The notes: generated by a model from the sequence alone, not told the origin. A stretch of DNA of 64,000 bases from Mycobacterium botniense (GCF_010723305.1 NZ_BLKW01000004.1:1302001-1366000); one strand, 5' to 3'; positions 15,693-25,217 are shown, counted from the first letter of the stretch. Program-made: numbers and translations.

Positions 15693-16607
15693 ATGACAGA
15701 GCCCCAATACGGGTCGGCTCGTTCCGATGACGATACGTGGGACATTGTCACCGGCGTGGGCTACACCGCTTTGCTGGTGGCCGGATGGCGCGCAGTGCAC
15801 ACACTGTGCCCGCAGCCTCTTGTCCGAGACGACTACGCAAGGCATTTCATCACCGCGTCCGGCGACCCGTACTTGATGGGGTTGCTCACCAACCCCGCGA
15901 CGTCAGAGGATGCCACCGCGTTTCCTCGCCTCTACGCCGTGCAAACACGGTTTTTCGACGAGTTTTTCCGATCGGCCGCCGCTGGCGGAATCCGGCAGGC
16001 AGTGATCATCGCCGCCGGCTTGGACTGCCGCACGTATCGGCTTGACTGGCCTGACGGGACAACGGTTTTCGAGGTCGATCAACCTAAAGTTTTGGCGTTT
16101 AAGGCTAGCGTGCTCGCCGCGCACGGCGCCCAGCCTAAAGCACACCGCAAAGAGGTAGCGGCAGACCTGCGGGAGGAGTGGTCGATACCGTTACAGGAAG
16201 CTGGGTTCGACCCCCACCAGCCGACGGCCTGGTCGCTGGAGGGAGTGCTGCCGTATTTGACTGGCGCAGCCCAAAAGACCCTGTTTACCCGCCTCGATGA
16301 GCTTTCGGCTTCTGGGAGCAAGATCGGGATAGGCGCCCTGGGTTCGCGGATGGACCAGCGACGGCTCGTTGAGTTGGAAGCGGAACACCCGGGAGTCAAC
16401 ATGTCCGGTGACGTCGACTTTTCCGCTCTGACTTACGCCGACGATGCGAGTTTCGACCCCGCCGCGTGGCTTTCAGATCGCGGCTGGGCGGTCGATCCGG
16501 TCCACACCAACCCCGAGTTACAGGCCAGCTATGGCAGCACCCCGGCCGTCGTCGACGTCCGAATCGACGCCATCATGCACTCCCAGTACATCACGGCCAC
16601 ACGGTGA
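15693..16607 (+). CDS. class I SAM-dependent methyltransferase, LCMT/Ppm1-like
   Basis: 304 residues from ATG at 15693 (GAAAGAGGCG upstream). [20 protein letters not shown] followed by [12 protein letters not shown] is the mycobacterial leucine-carboxyl-methyltransferase-like SAM-binding motif. [20 protein letters not shown] is the conserved downstream block. Position corresponds to Rv1896c. The methyl acceptor is unknown; relatives have been suggested to act on small hydrophobic acids or polyketides. A longer in-frame extension upstream reaches into a decayed gene and is rejected. Confidence 0.9.
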   Translation: MTEPQYGSARSDDDTWDIVTGVGYTALLVAGWRAVHTLCPQPLVRDDYARHFITASGDPYLMGLLTNPATSEDATAFPRLYAVQTRFFDEFFRSAAAGGIRQAVIIAAGLDCRTYRLDWPDGTTVFEVDQPKVLAFKASVLAAHGAQPKAHRKEVAADLREEWSIPLQEAGFDPHQPTAWSLEGVLPYLTGAAQKTLFTRLDELSASGSKIGIGALGSRMDQRRLVELEAEHPGVNMSGDVDFSALTYADDASFDPAAWLSDRGWAVDPVHTNPELQASYGSTPAVVDVRIDAIMHSQYITATR

Positions 16608-16641
16608 ACCCGACGTTCTCGTCGTCTGACGCGCTTGCCGG

Positions 16642-17103
16642 GTCTACCCGCATATGCGGGAAATCGTGCAGGCGCACCGGCTGCGCGGACATACCGTGGT
16701 GCTTAGTTCGTCAGCGCTGACCATCCACGCCGAGCCTCGCCCGCTTTCCAGACATCGATCAGGTGGTGTGGAACCACTTCGAGCTCGACGATCACGGGTT
16801 GCTGACGGGCGGGATCGTCAAACCCATCGCCTCGGGAGCGATGCAGGCCGCCGCGGTGCAGCAGTTCTGTGCCGGCAACCATGGTGCGCTGCACCCTCGT
16901 TCTTTCCGCGCTGACGGCGACGAAAAGCTGGACGTGATGTCGCTGGTCGGATATCGCGGCCGGTGAATCCCCGCTCGGGGCTCACCGCCATCGCCGACCG
17001 ACGGGGATGGCCGGTGCTGCGGGTCACCGTGTCCCGCCGCGCCGGACGGATCCGGTCCGTGCGGCGCCTGACGGGGTTCGCCGGGCAGGATCGGCGGCGC
17101 TAA
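16642..17103 (+). pseudogene. HAD-IB phosphatase domain remnant
   Basis: VYPHMREIVQAHRLRGHTVV and LSSSALTIHAEP match the middle of mycobacterial HAD-IB proteins, some of which are fused to a PlsC acyltransferase. After a frameshift near 16740 the text continues DIDQVVWNHFELDDHGLLTG and FRADGDEKLDVMSLVGY, the acidic motif III region. A second slip near 16970 gives GLTAIADRRGWPVLRV and the stop at 17103. The catalytic N-terminal DxD is missing. The 3' end overlaps the alcohol dehydrogenase stop. Confidence 0.7.
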
Positions 17104-18131
17104 CCCCCGGGTGTCAGCACAATCTTGACCTGGTCACCTGACCGGGAAGCGGCTACCGCGTAGCCGTGCGCCGCCTCGTCGAGCGGCAGTGTCGTGGTGA
17201 TGATGCCGTCGACGGTGAGTCGGCCCGACTGCAGCAACGGAATCAGTTCGGGCCAGGTACGCTGCACCGGCGCGGTGGTCATTCGCAGCGTGATGCTGCG
17301 CAACAGGCAGGTCAGGGCGGGCAGCGGAAACGGCTCCAGATTGTGCACACCGACCACCGAAACGGTGCCGCCGGGCCGCACCGCGGCCAGCGCGTCAGTC
17401 ATGGACGCATCGGTGCCGACCGCATCGATCACCGCATCGGCGCCGCGGCCACCGGTCGCGGCCACGATGGCCTCCGCTGCCGGCGCCTCGACGGGTATGA
17501 CGCCGTCGCGGGCGGCCCGCTCGCGACGGCCGGCCACCGGGTCGACACCGAAAACCGTTGCCGCGCCTTGGGCAAACGCGCTGCGCAGAGCACACAGGCC
17601 CACTGCGCCCAGTCCGATCACCGCCACTGTGCCGCCCAACGGAATATCGGCTCGGCGCGCGGCTGCCCAGCCGGTGGCCAGGTTGTCGGTGAGCAACAGC
17701 GCCTGCTCGGTGGTGATCTGTTCGGGGATCGTGCGCAGCTGAAAGTCGGCGGCGGGCACGGCGAGGAGGTCGGCCTGCGCACCGCCGAGCACACCGGACC
17801 CGAAGATCTGCGGCCCGGCATGGCACATGACCGGGTCGCGGGTAGCGCAGCCGGGGCAGGCGCCGCAGCCGGCCACCGACGACACCATGACCACCTCACC
17901 CACGCGCACCGTCTGCACCTGCGGCCCGGTTTCGACGACGGTGCCCACGGCTTCGTGACCCAATGCCACCGGCTGGGTCAGCGGATATTCGCCTTCGTAA
18001 AAATGCAGGTCGGATCCGCAGATGCCGGTGGCGTTCACCGCGACGATGGCTCCGTCCGGACCGGTCAGCCCCGGATCGGGCCGCCTGTCAACCCGGATGC
18101 TGCCGGGAGCATCGATGATTACGGCCCGCAT
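17100..18131 (-). CDS. zinc-dependent alcohol dehydrogenase (MDR family)
   Basis: 343 residues from ATG at 18131. ATGICGSDLHFYEGEYP supplies a catalytic zinc cysteine, VALGHEAVGTVV the histidine and glutamate, and CGACPGCATRDPVMC the four cysteines of the structural zinc. TVAVIGLGAVGLCALR is the NAD(P)-binding Rossmann loop. Position corresponds to Rv1895. The start codon lies 1 bp beyond the end of the monooxygenase gene, so the two are co-transcribed and coupled. It may oxidise the alcohol that feeds or leaves the Baeyer-Villiger step. Confidence 0.92.
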   Translation of the reverse strand: MRAVIIDAPGSIRVDRRPDPGLTGPDGAIVAVNATGICGSDLHFYEGEYPLTQPVALGHEAVGTVVETGPQVQTVRVGEVVMVSSVAGCGACPGCATRDPVMCHAGPQIFGSGVLGGAQADLLAVPAADFQLRTIPEQITTEQALLLTDNLATGWAAARRADIPLGGTVAVIGLGAVGLCALRSAFAQGAATVFGVDPVAGRRERAARDGVIPVEAPAAEAIVAATGGRGADAVIDAVGTDASMTDALAAVRPGGTVSVVGVHNLEPFPLPALTCLLRSITLRMTTAPVQRTWPELIPLLQSGRLTVDGIITTTLPLDEAAHGYAVAASRSGDQVKIVLTPGG

Positions 18132-18132
18132 G

Positions 18133-20064
18133 TCAGCCTTTTCGCCTCGCGACGAAATGAGACCACTTCGGCTCACGCACCGCGGCCCAGTACTCGCTGA
18201 GTCGCCATGGGCTGACCGTGTGGATCTCACCGTCGGCGTTTTTGAAATACGAGTGCTTGACCGCCGGATGCGACCACACCATCTTCGTGATTTCCTGTTG
18301 TGTCCGTAGATGCCAGGCGCTGGCTGCCTCGGCAGTCGGCTCCAACGAGTGCAGGTTCTGCTCGGCGATTCGCGCCAGACAGCTGTTGATATAACGCATC
18401 TGAAGTTCAGAATTAAAGATCAGGCTGCCCCCGTGGGCCAGATGGGCTCCCGGGCCGTAGAGCATGAAAAAGTTGGGGAATCCCGGCACGGTGATGCCAA
18501 GGTAGGCGTACGGGCGCTGGCCCCACATGCTGCGCAGGTCGATGCCGTCGCGGCCGGTGATGGTCATCGGCCAGAGTACCTCGGTGTGGCGGAATCCGGT
18601 GGCGTACACGATGACGTCGGCTGCGTAGGTCACACCATCCTCGGTGACCACACCGCGGGGGGTGATCCGCTGGATCGGGGTGCGCACCAACTCGACGTTG
18701 TCGCGGCGCAGCGTTCGCAGCCAGCTGCCATTGTCTTGCAGCGTGCGCTTCCCGGTAGCCGGATAGTCGGGCAGCACCTTCGCCAGCAGTTCCCGGTCGT
18801 CGCCGACCTGGTTGGTGATCCAGTCGGTGAACATCAAGCGGGCCGCGGCGTTCAGTTCGCTCACGGCGTAGTCCTGGTTGGGGTAGTCGGGATCGACCCG
18901 CGCGGCGTCCAGGCCTTTGTCGGCGCCGGGCCACATCACCAGAAACCGGTACCAGCGACCGTAGAACGGCAGGTGGTTCATCGCCCAGCGCACGCCGTCG
19001 CCCACACGTTCGTGATACATCGCGTTGGGGAACATCCACTGGGCGGTGCGTTGGAAGATGATGAGCCGCGCGACGTCGTCGGCGATCGCCGGCGCAATCT
19101 GAAACCCGCTGGCGCCGGCTCCGATCAGCGCAACGTGTTTGCCGCTGAGCTGCACGGAATGATCCCAGGCTGCCGAGTGAAATGACGGGCCGGCGAAAGT
19201 GCCGGCACCCTCGAATTCGGGAATGTTGGGCCGATTCAGTTGGCCGACCGCGGTGATAACGGCCCGGGCCTGCACTGTCGTGGTCCGTCCGTTCTGCGAG
19301 CGCAGCACAAGACGCCACATGCCGTCGTCGTCGTCCCACTCGGCTGCCAGAACCTCGGTGTGCCAGAGCACATGCTCGCTAAGCCCGTGCTTGTCCAACA
19401 CGCGGGAGAAATAGGCCTGCAGTTCGGGTTGTTCGGCGAAATAGTGTGTCCAGTCGTTGCTGGGTTCGAAACTGTAGCAGTAAAAATGGTTTGCGACGTC
19501 GACGCGGGCGCCGGGATAGCTGTTCTCCCACCAGGTCCCGCCCGGACCGCCGTTCTTTTCTACGATGGTGAACGGAATGTTGGCCTGCCGAAGACGGATT
19601 CCGGCCAAGATGCCCGATTCTCCACACCCGATCACGACTACCGGCAGTTCTGCGGTGGTCTGCGGGTCCAGCGCTTCCGGGCGGCGCGGGTCGGCCCCGT
19701 CGAAGTCGAGTTCTTCGAAGAGCAGCGGAAGGTACTCGTCGGGCACGGTTTCGCAGGCAGCCCAGTCCATCATCTCTTTGATCAGGCTGCGGCTCAATGG
19801 CGTTGGTTCCGGGCAGCCGCGGTCGCGATATGCGGTGATCACCGGCAGCGCCGCCGCCCGGGCGCGCTGTTTCTCCTCTTCTGACATGAACCCCTGGACT
19901 TCGTTGAGGAAGATCCCGACGGGTTTGAACTCGCGGATAAACCGGGGATCGCCGGTGATATGCACCAGTGACAGCAGCAGCGTCGGAACGCTGACATCCT
20001 GTAGTGCCGCCGCGATGTCGTCTGTCGAGGTGGTGAATGGCTGGCCGGCGTAAGGGCTGCGCAT
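18133..20064 (-). CDS. Baeyer-Villiger-type flavin monooxygenase
   Basis: 643 residues if it starts at ATG 20064 (AAAGGA 9 bp upstream); ATG 20097 is an alternative. A helical N-terminal extension of about 140 residues, as in hydroxyacetophenone-type BVMOs, precedes the FAD Rossmann motif VVVIGCGESGILAGIRLRQA. The BVMO fingerprint appears as FAGPSFHSAAWDHS, a variant with serine for the usual threonine. A second Rossmann motif (VALIGAGASGFQIAPAI) binds NADPH. ATGFRHTE closes the FAD domain. The enzyme should insert oxygen next to a ketone to give an ester or lactone. Substrate unknown; the context suggests lipid or steroid ketones. Confidence 0.9.
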   Translation of the reverse strand: MRSPYAGQPFTTSTDDIAAALQDVSVPTLLLSLVHITGDPRFIREFKPVGIFLNEVQGFMSEEEKQRARAAALPVITAYRDRGCPEPTPLSRSLIKEMMDWAACETVPDEYLPLLFEELDFDGADPRRPEALDPQTTAELPVVVIGCGESGILAGIRLRQANIPFTIVEKNGGPGGTWWENSYPGARVDVANHFYCYSFEPSNDWTHYFAEQPELQAYFSRVLDKHGLSEHVLWHTEVLAAEWDDDDGMWRLVLRSQNGRTTTVQARAVITAVGQLNRPNIPEFEGAGTFAGPSFHSAAWDHSVQLSGKHVALIGAGASGFQIAPAIADDVARLIIFQRTAQWMFPNAMYHERVGDGVRWAMNHLPFYGRWYRFLVMWPGADKGLDAARVDPDYPNQDYAVSELNAAARLMFTDWITNQVGDDRELLAKVLPDYPATGKRTLQDNGSWLRTLRRDNVELVRTPIQRITPRGVVTEDGVTYAADVIVYATGFRHTEVLWPMTITGRDGIDLRSMWGQRPYAYLGITVPGFPNFFMLYGPGAHLAHGGSLIFNSELQMRYINSCLARIAEQNLHSLEPTAEAASAWHLRTQQEITKMVWSHPAVKHSYFKNADGEIHTVSPWRLSEYWAAVREPKWSHFVARRKG

Positions 20065-20228
20065 CGAGCCGATCCTTTCGCCAATTACGCGACGCATAGT
20101 TTCGTAATCGGGGCAGCAATACGATACCTTTGGTGCCGTAATCGATCAAGAGGCCGCTTCCATGGGGCTGCTTTCATCGAAACAGCGTTATGGTCTGCGG
20201 GTTTCCGTGACGTTTGAGGAGGATCGCG

Positions 20229-20966
20229 GTGAGCGGGATAGTCGTTACCGGAGCTGCCTCCGGCATCGGGCGGGCATGCGCAGAGGCGCTGGTCGCCGAA
20301 GGCCGGCGGGTGGCGTTGTGGGACATCTCCCCCGCCGTCGAGCAGGTGGCGGCCGCTGTGGGGATGCCCGCGGCCGTGGTCGATGTCTGTGACGACGCAG
20401 CCCTGCCCGATGCGGTCGCAGCCGCCGACCGCGCGCTCGACGGGATCGACGGCCTGGTGCACGCCGCTGGTCGCGTGCTCGCCGAACCTGTGGGCGCCTA
20501 CACCGCCGAGTCGTGGGACGCGATCCTCGACGTCAACCTGCGCGCGCATGCGCTATTGGTGCAACTGTTGCTGCCGCTCCTGCAGGACTCCGCGCGCGCG
20601 GGCCGCTCCCCGGCCGTCGTCGGCATCGCCAGCATCGAAGGCCTGGCGGCTAATCCCCACATACCGGCCTATTGCGCCTCGAAGTCCGGTCTGCTCGGGC
20701 TGACCCGGTCGATGGCCGCACAGCTGGGTCCGGCCGGTATCCGGGTCAACGCGGTGTGCCCGGGTTTCATCCGCACGCCGATGCTTCAGGTCGCGCTCGA
20801 CATCGCTGAGGTCCGCGCCGGATTCGAGCAAGCCGCACCGTTGGGACGGATCGGGGAGCCTGGTGAGGTCGCGCAAGCGGTCGTGTTTCTCATGTCGCCG
20901 CGGGCGTCGTTCATTACCGGAGCCCACCTGGTCGTTGACGGCGGGGTGACGGCACGCCATCCCTGA
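20229..20966 (+). CDS. short-chain dehydrogenase/reductase
   Basis: 245 residues from GTG at 20229, with a perfect AGGAGG at 20217-20222. IVVTGAASGIGRACAEALVA is the cofactor loop. The catalytic residues are the serine in GIASIEGLA, the tyrosine and lysine in YCASKSG, and the NAG-like HAAGR. WDIS after strand two suggests NAD rather than NADP. Transcribed divergently from the monooxygenase, with about 165 bp between them that contains two copies of CGTAATCG (near 20103 and 20137), a possible operator. Confidence 0.9.
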   Translation: MSGIVVTGAASGIGRACAEALVAEGRRVALWDISPAVEQVAAAVGMPAAVVDVCDDAALPDAVAAADRALDGIDGLVHAAGRVLAEPVGAYTAESWDAILDVNLRAHALLVQLLLPLLQDSARAGRSPAVVGIASIEGLAANPHIPAYCASKSGLLGLTRSMAAQLGPAGIRVNAVCPGFIRTPMLQVALDIAEVRAGFEQAAPLGRIGEPGEVAQAVVFLMSPRASFITGAHLVVDGGVTARHP

Positions 20967-21012
20967 GGTCTGCCGCACACAGACGCGCTGCAGTTCCGGT
21001 GCGGACGAGCTG

Positions 21013-21864
21013 TCAGCGGCGCGGTGGACGGAATCTTGTGTCGGCCAACGCGGTAGCCATGCCGTTTCCGATCGGGCCGTGCTGATCGAACAACATCGCC
21101 GCCCCGGCGGCGACACCGGCGTGACTGTAATGGGTTAGCGCAGCCAACCCAATGTCGGGACCGCTGGGTAGCCGGCTGAGCGTCAGTGTGTAGTCGACGT
21201 TGATGAACTGCAGACCCTTTGTGCCCCAGTGTGTTAACGGATTCGTGACGTCGCCGGCCATTGCTGCCCGGGTAAACGGGGTCAGCGGCTCGCCGTCGAC
21301 GAGCACCTTTGTTTCCCGCACCCACGCGTATTTCGGCGTCAGCCTGTGGGTGACGCCGTGAGCGGGCCCGGTATCCGAACCCCACCCGTAGGCCCGGAGG
21401 AAGAACGGCGAATTGTCCGGCGCAGCATCACGTTCGGACGGCATCGGGGGCATCGTCACCGGCATCGACCAGACGTGTTGATCAGGCTGGGAACCACGGC
21501 GCACGAACACCGCGCTCGCCCGCGCGACGTCGGTGCCGTGCTGGGTGAGTGTGGCGTCGACCACCCGGATGCGACGCCCGTCGCGCGCGATAGTGGCCGT
21601 GACGCGCATGGGCTCGAGCTTCGTCGGGCGGAACAGGTCGACGGTCAGCCGGGCCGGCTGCAGTTCCGGATCGCCGGCCGCGCGCTCGGCCGCCCAGCCC
21701 AAAATCCCGCCGATCACGTGTCCGGCCATGGTGGCGCCCCATGGGCCCTGCGCAATCCGGGTGGGTACGTAGCTGTCACCGTCGGGCACCACATAGGCCC
21801 GCACATCGTCTGTTTCGTCTATTTCGCGGGCACCAGCGGCCCGCGTGCGATCCGGGGTTACCAC
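21013..21864 (-). CDS. thioesterase family protein (TesB-like double hotdog)
   Basis: 283 residues. RIAQGPWGATMAGHVIGGIL and LQPARLTVDLFRPTKLEPM are characteristic of TesB-like acyl-CoA thioesterase folds. The C-terminal half (VDYTLTLSRLPSGPDIGLAA, then QHGPIGNGMATALADTRF) completes the second hotdog. It probably hydrolyses acyl-CoA thioesters of unknown chain. It lies 8 bp downstream of the SDR at 21873-22613 on the same strand and is the second gene of a likely operon. Confidence 0.85.
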   Translation of the reverse strand: MVTPDRTRAAGAREIDETDDVRAYVVPDGDSYVPTRIAQGPWGATMAGHVIGGILGWAAERAAGDPELQPARLTVDLFRPTKLEPMRVTATIARDGRRIRVVDATLTQHGTDVARASAVFVRRGSQPDQHVWSMPVTMPPMPSERDAAPDNSPFFLRAYGWGSDTGPAHGVTHRLTPKYAWVRETKVLVDGEPLTPFTRAAMAGDVTNPLTHWGTKGLQFINVDYTLTLSRLPSGPDIGLAALTHYSHAGVAAGAAMLFDQHGPIGNGMATALADTRFRPPRR

Positions 21865-21872
21865 TGTGATTG

Positions 21873-22613
21873 CTACATCGCTTTATGCGGTACGTCGGCC
21901 ACCAGGCCACCGTCCATGATGAATTCGGCGCCGGTTGCGTAGGAGGACTCGTCGCTGGCCAGAAACAGCACGAACGTCGACACCTCCATCGGCTCTCCGG
22001 GCCGCCCGAGCGGGACGGTGACCATGTCGTCGGGAAGATGTTTGGTCATTGGAGTTCGGATAAAACCCGGATGAATCGAGTTGACCCGGATATTGTTGGC
22101 CGCCAGCTCGAGCGCGGCCGACTTGGTCAGTCCGCGGACCGCCCACTTGGAAGCCACGTACCCATGCACCCATGCCGCACCGCGCAACCCCTCGATCGAC
22201 GAGACGTTGATGATCGACCCGCCGCCGGCGGTGATCATTGGGTCGATCACGGCTTGCATACCCAGCAGTGTGCCGGTGAGGTTGACGTCCAGGATTTGCT
22301 GCCATTTGGCCAGGTCGAACGTCTTCAGCGGCCCGAGGTTCACGATGCCGGCGTTGTTGACCAAGACGTTGAGCCTGCCGAATTCGTCTACTGCCGTGCA
22401 CACCGCGGATTTCCACTGGTCCGGCTGCGTGACGTCGAGATGGACGTAACGGGCGGCAGCGCCGAGCTCGTCGGCCAGGGCTTTACCGTCGTCGTCGAGG
22501 ATGTCGCCGACTACCACCTCGGCGCCCTCGGCCACCAGCAGCCGTGCGTGAGATGCGCCCATACCTCGCGCTCCGCCGCTGATCAGTGCAACTTTTCCGT
22601 CCACGCGTCCCAT
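21873..22613 (-). CDS. SDR, 3-alpha(20-beta)-hydroxysteroid dehydrogenase-like
   Basis: 246 residues. VALISGGARGMGASHARLLV is the Rossmann motif. VNNAGIVNLGPL, INVSSIEGLRG and YVASKWAVRG carry the catalytic asparagine, serine, tyrosine and lysine. It is close to M. tuberculosis FabG3 (Rv2002), an NADH-dependent hydroxysteroid dehydrogenase, including HLDVTQP and SDESSYATGAEFIMDGG. That makes a steroid or related ketone a plausible substrate, in line with the nearby CYP125 paralog. First gene of an operon with the thioesterase. Confidence 0.9.
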   Translation of the reverse strand: MGRVDGKVALISGGARGMGASHARLLVAEGAEVVVGDILDDDGKALADELGAAARYVHLDVTQPDQWKSAVCTAVDEFGRLNVLVNNAGIVNLGPLKTFDLAKWQQILDVNLTGTLLGMQAVIDPMITAGGGSIINVSSIEGLRGAAWVHGYVASKWAVRGLTKSAALELAANNIRVNSIHPGFIRTPMTKHLPDDMVTVPLGRPGEPMEVSTFVLFLASDESSYATGAEFIMDGGLVADVPHKAM

Positions 22614-22672
22614 GACCGGTCAGGCTACCGGAGACTGTCGCAGAAGTGAGAACCTGTTGCAGCCGGCCCGGT

Positions 22673-23752
22673 CTAGCCGACATGGCACCCTGGCCCGCCC
22701 ACCAGCGGCAAATCCAACGTGGTCCTGATCCCGGGCGGGGCCGCCACCACCGCGGGAATGGCGTTGACGATCCGGCCCGCCGCCGCCACGATCGCGGCGT
22801 GGTTATGGTCACCTCTGCGGCTGCTGGGGCACACATCGACGGTGTAGGACGGCTCACCGGTGATTTCGACTCGGTAAGAGCCGCCCGGTTGTGCGGGCTG
22901 GGGCCAGTCCGGACGCAGGTCCTCGCGCAGCCGGGTGACATGTTCGATCACGATGGCCGGCCGTCCCTGCACCATGCCGCGGATCTCGAAGCGCAGCGCC
23001 GCGACGTGGCCCTGGGCAACGTGCCCGGCGGCGATGTCGAAGGCTTCCGGTGCGGGTTCGCGTTCGTAGCTTTCGGTGATCGTTTCGACCTGGATGCCCA
23101 GGCCGGCGGCCAGCTGCCGGATCGCGGTGCCCCACGCGATGCCGAGGACACCCGGTTGCAGCAGCAACGGGATTTCGTCGAGCGGCTTGCCGAAACCCAT
23201 GACGTCGAACATGACGGTGGAGCCGTCGTAGGTGGCGTAGTCGGCGATTTCCATGCAGCGCACCTGTTCGACGCGCTGGCAGGTTCCTGCGAGCGCCAGC
23301 GGGATGAGGTCGTTGGCAAACCCGGGGTCCACGCCGGTGATGAAGAGGCTCGAATTGCCTTGGCGGGCAGCGTCTTCCACAGCCTGGATGTACTTGTCGG
23401 GAATCAGGTGCCACGGGAACTGCAACACCACCGGTGCGGAGCCGACGACGTTGATGCCGGCCGCCAGGATGCGCCGGCAATCCTCGATGGCGTCGGGGGT
23501 TCGGGTGTCACCCATGGCGCAGTAGACCGCGCAATCGGGTCTGCTGTCCAGCACGGCCCCAAGATCGTTGGTGGCGGTGACACCCGTGCAACCATCCAGT
23601 CCTGCCAGCGCTGCCGCGTCTTTGCCGACCTTATCCTTCGCGGACACCCAGACTCCGGCCAGCTCAAACCGGACATCGGCGATCAGCTGGGCCAGCGCCA
23701 GGCGACCAACATTGCCGGTGCCGAGGTGAATTACGCGGATGGTCACGGACAT
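22673..23752 (-). CDS. DapB-like NAD(P)-dependent oxidoreductase of actinobacterial type
   Basis: 359 residues. IRVIHLGTGNVGRLALAQLI is an N-terminal Rossmann motif. GDTRTPDAIEDCRRILAAG and ITGVDPGFANDLIPLALAG are typical of the mycobacterial dihydrodipicolinate-reductase-like family, which also includes amine-dehydrogenase-like enzymes. It is not a true DapB, as the lysine pathway gene lies elsewhere and the substrate loop differs. Substrate unknown. It lies 59 bp upstream of the SDR on the same strand and may be part of its operon. Confidence 0.85.
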   Translation of the reverse strand: MSVTIRVIHLGTGNVGRLALAQLIADVRFELAGVWVSAKDKVGKDAAALAGLDGCTGVTATNDLGAVLDSRPDCAVYCAMGDTRTPDAIEDCRRILAAGINVVGSAPVVLQFPWHLIPDKYIQAVEDAARQGNSSLFITGVDPGFANDLIPLALAGTCQRVEQVRCMEIADYATYDGSTVMFDVMGFGKPLDEIPLLLQPGVLGIAWGTAIRQLAAGLGIQVETITESYEREPAPEAFDIAAGHVAQGHVAALRFEIRGMVQGRPAIVIEHVTRLREDLRPDWPQPAQPGGSYRVEITGEPSYTVDVCPSSRRGDHNHAAIVAAAGRIVNAIPAVVAAPPGIRTTLDLPLVGGPGCHVG

Positions 23753-23930
23753 CTCCCTGGTGTCTGGTGCCTGGTGTTGCGTGGCGCCCGGCGGCTAGCT
23801 GACGGCAGCCTAGCCGCGGGGCACCGGCGGGCGTTGCCGGGCGGGCGGCAGCGCAGCCCGGCCCGATCCGGTCGGCACCGAGCGGGTTGATCCGGACCGG
23901 CTGGCCGGGCGACTCACGCCGGTACTAAAC

Positions 23931-23944
23931 TAGAACATGTTTCA
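23931..23944. promoter_or_regulatory. KstR-like operator
   Basis: TAGAACATGTTTCA fits the KstR consensus T-N2-AAC-N2-GTT-N2-A at every fixed position. It lies 30 bp upstream of the start of the nitronate monooxygenase-like gene. KstR is the TetR-family repressor of sterol catabolism in mycobacteria. Confidence 0.6.
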
Positions 23945-23974
23945 ATTCGGCCGGCCGGCCCGTAAGGAGCAGGG

Positions 23975-25105
23975 ATGCATACCCCAGTCTGTGACGAACT
24001 TGGTATCGAGTTTCCGATCTTCGCGTTTACCCATTGCCGCGATGTGGTCGTCGCGGTGAGCAAGGCCGGCGGGTTCGGAGTGCTCGGCGCGGTCGGTTTT
24101 TCTCCCGAACAGCTCGAGATCGAGCTCAACTGGATTGACGAGCACATTGGCGAGCATCCCTACGGGGTCGACATCGTGATCCCCAGCAAGTACGCGGGTA
24201 TGGATTCGCACCTGTCGGCGGAGGAGCTTGCGAAGACGCTGCGGGCCATGGTTCCGCAAGAGCATCTCGATTTCGCCCGGAAAATCCTCGCCGACCACGG
24301 TGTGCCGGTCGAGGACAGTGATGCCCACGCTCTGCAATTGCTGGGCTGGACCGAGGCCACGGCTACCCCGCAGGTGGAAGTGGCGCTGCGGCACTCGAAG
24401 GTGGCGTTGATCGCCAACGCGCTCGGCACTCCCCCGGCTGACATGATCAAACACATCCACGACTCCGGACGCACGGTGGCCGCGTTGTGCGGGTCGCCGT
24501 CGCAGGCGCGCAAACATGCCGACGCCGACGTCGACATCATCATCGCCCAGGGCGGCGAAGGCGGCGGGCACTGTGGCGAGATCGGCTCGATTGTGCTGTG
24601 GCCCCAGGTTGTCAAGGAAGTCGCGCCGCGGCCGGTGCTGGCGGCCGGCGGTATTGCCAGTGGCTACCAGATCGCTGCGGCCCTGGCCATGGGTGCGCAG
24701 GGCGCGTGGACCGGCTCCCAATGGCTGATGGTCGAGGAAGCGTCCAACACCGCGGTGCAGCAGGCCACCTACGCGAAGGCGACCAGTAAAGACACCGTGC
24801 GCAGTCGCTCGTTCACCGGCAAGCCGGCGCGCATGCTGCGTAATGACTGGACTGAGGCGTGGGAACAACCCGGTAACCCGAAACCGCTGGACATGCCGCT
24901 GCAGTACATGGTTTCGGGCATGGCCGTCGCCGCCACCCAGAAGTATCCAGAGCAATCCGTCGATGTCGCGTTCAACCCGATTGGTCAGGTGGTCGGTCAG
25001 CTGGTCAAAGTCGAGAAGACCTCAGCGGTCATCGAGCGCTGGGTCCAGGAGTATCTCGAGGCGACCACGAGGCTCAACGAGCTCAACGAGGCCGCCACCC
25101 TCTGA
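23975..25105 (+). CDS. FMN-dependent nitronate monooxygenase-like oxidoreductase
   Basis: 376 residues from ATG at 23975 (AAGGAG upstream). The FMN-binding barrel shows the IIAQGGEGGGHCGEIG phosphate-loop motif near residue 190, VLAAGGIASGYQIAAALAMG, and GAQGAWTGSQWL. It corresponds in position to Rv1894c. The family includes 2-nitropropane dioxygenases and enoyl reductases, and one member acts in steroid ring degradation. With the KstR-like box just upstream, a role in sterol breakdown is likelier than nitronate detoxification. Confidence 0.88.
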   Translation: MHTPVCDELGIEFPIFAFTHCRDVVVAVSKAGGFGVLGAVGFSPEQLEIELNWIDEHIGEHPYGVDIVIPSKYAGMDSHLSAEELAKTLRAMVPQEHLDFARKILADHGVPVEDSDAHALQLLGWTEATATPQVEVALRHSKVALIANALGTPPADMIKHIHDSGRTVAALCGSPSQARKHADADVDIIIAQGGEGGGHCGEIGSIVLWPQVVKEVAPRPVLAAGGIASGYQIAAALAMGAQGAWTGSQWLMVEEASNTAVQQATYAKATSKDTVRSRSFTGKPARMLRNDWTEAWEQPGNPKPLDMPLQYMVSGMAVAATQKYPEQSVDVAFNPIGQVVGQLVKVEKTSAVIERWVQEYLEATTRLNELNEAATL

Positions 25106-25217
25106 CAGGGGCCGGCCCGGGGCCACGGCCGTCTAAGCTCGTCGACCCTCCCGGCGCTGCCGTCGCCCCGGGCACCGCACCTCTCGCGGCACCCGGCCGT
25201 TCGGCACGGCACACCGG

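Noticed and set aside
17166..18200. Long open frame on the plus strand opposite the alcohol dehydrogenase
   Set aside because: It mirrors the real gene, has no recognisable domain, and the minus-strand frame carries all zinc and cofactor motifs.
22646..23890. 414-codon open frame on the plus strand opposite the DapB-like gene
   Set aside because: High-GC shadow frame; composition is arginine- and glycine-rich without motifs, while the minus strand encodes a complete Rossmann enzyme.
23942..24955. 337-codon minus-strand frame opposite the nitronate monooxygenase-like gene
   Set aside because: Antisense shadow with no domain; the plus frame has FMN motifs, a good start and an operator upstream.
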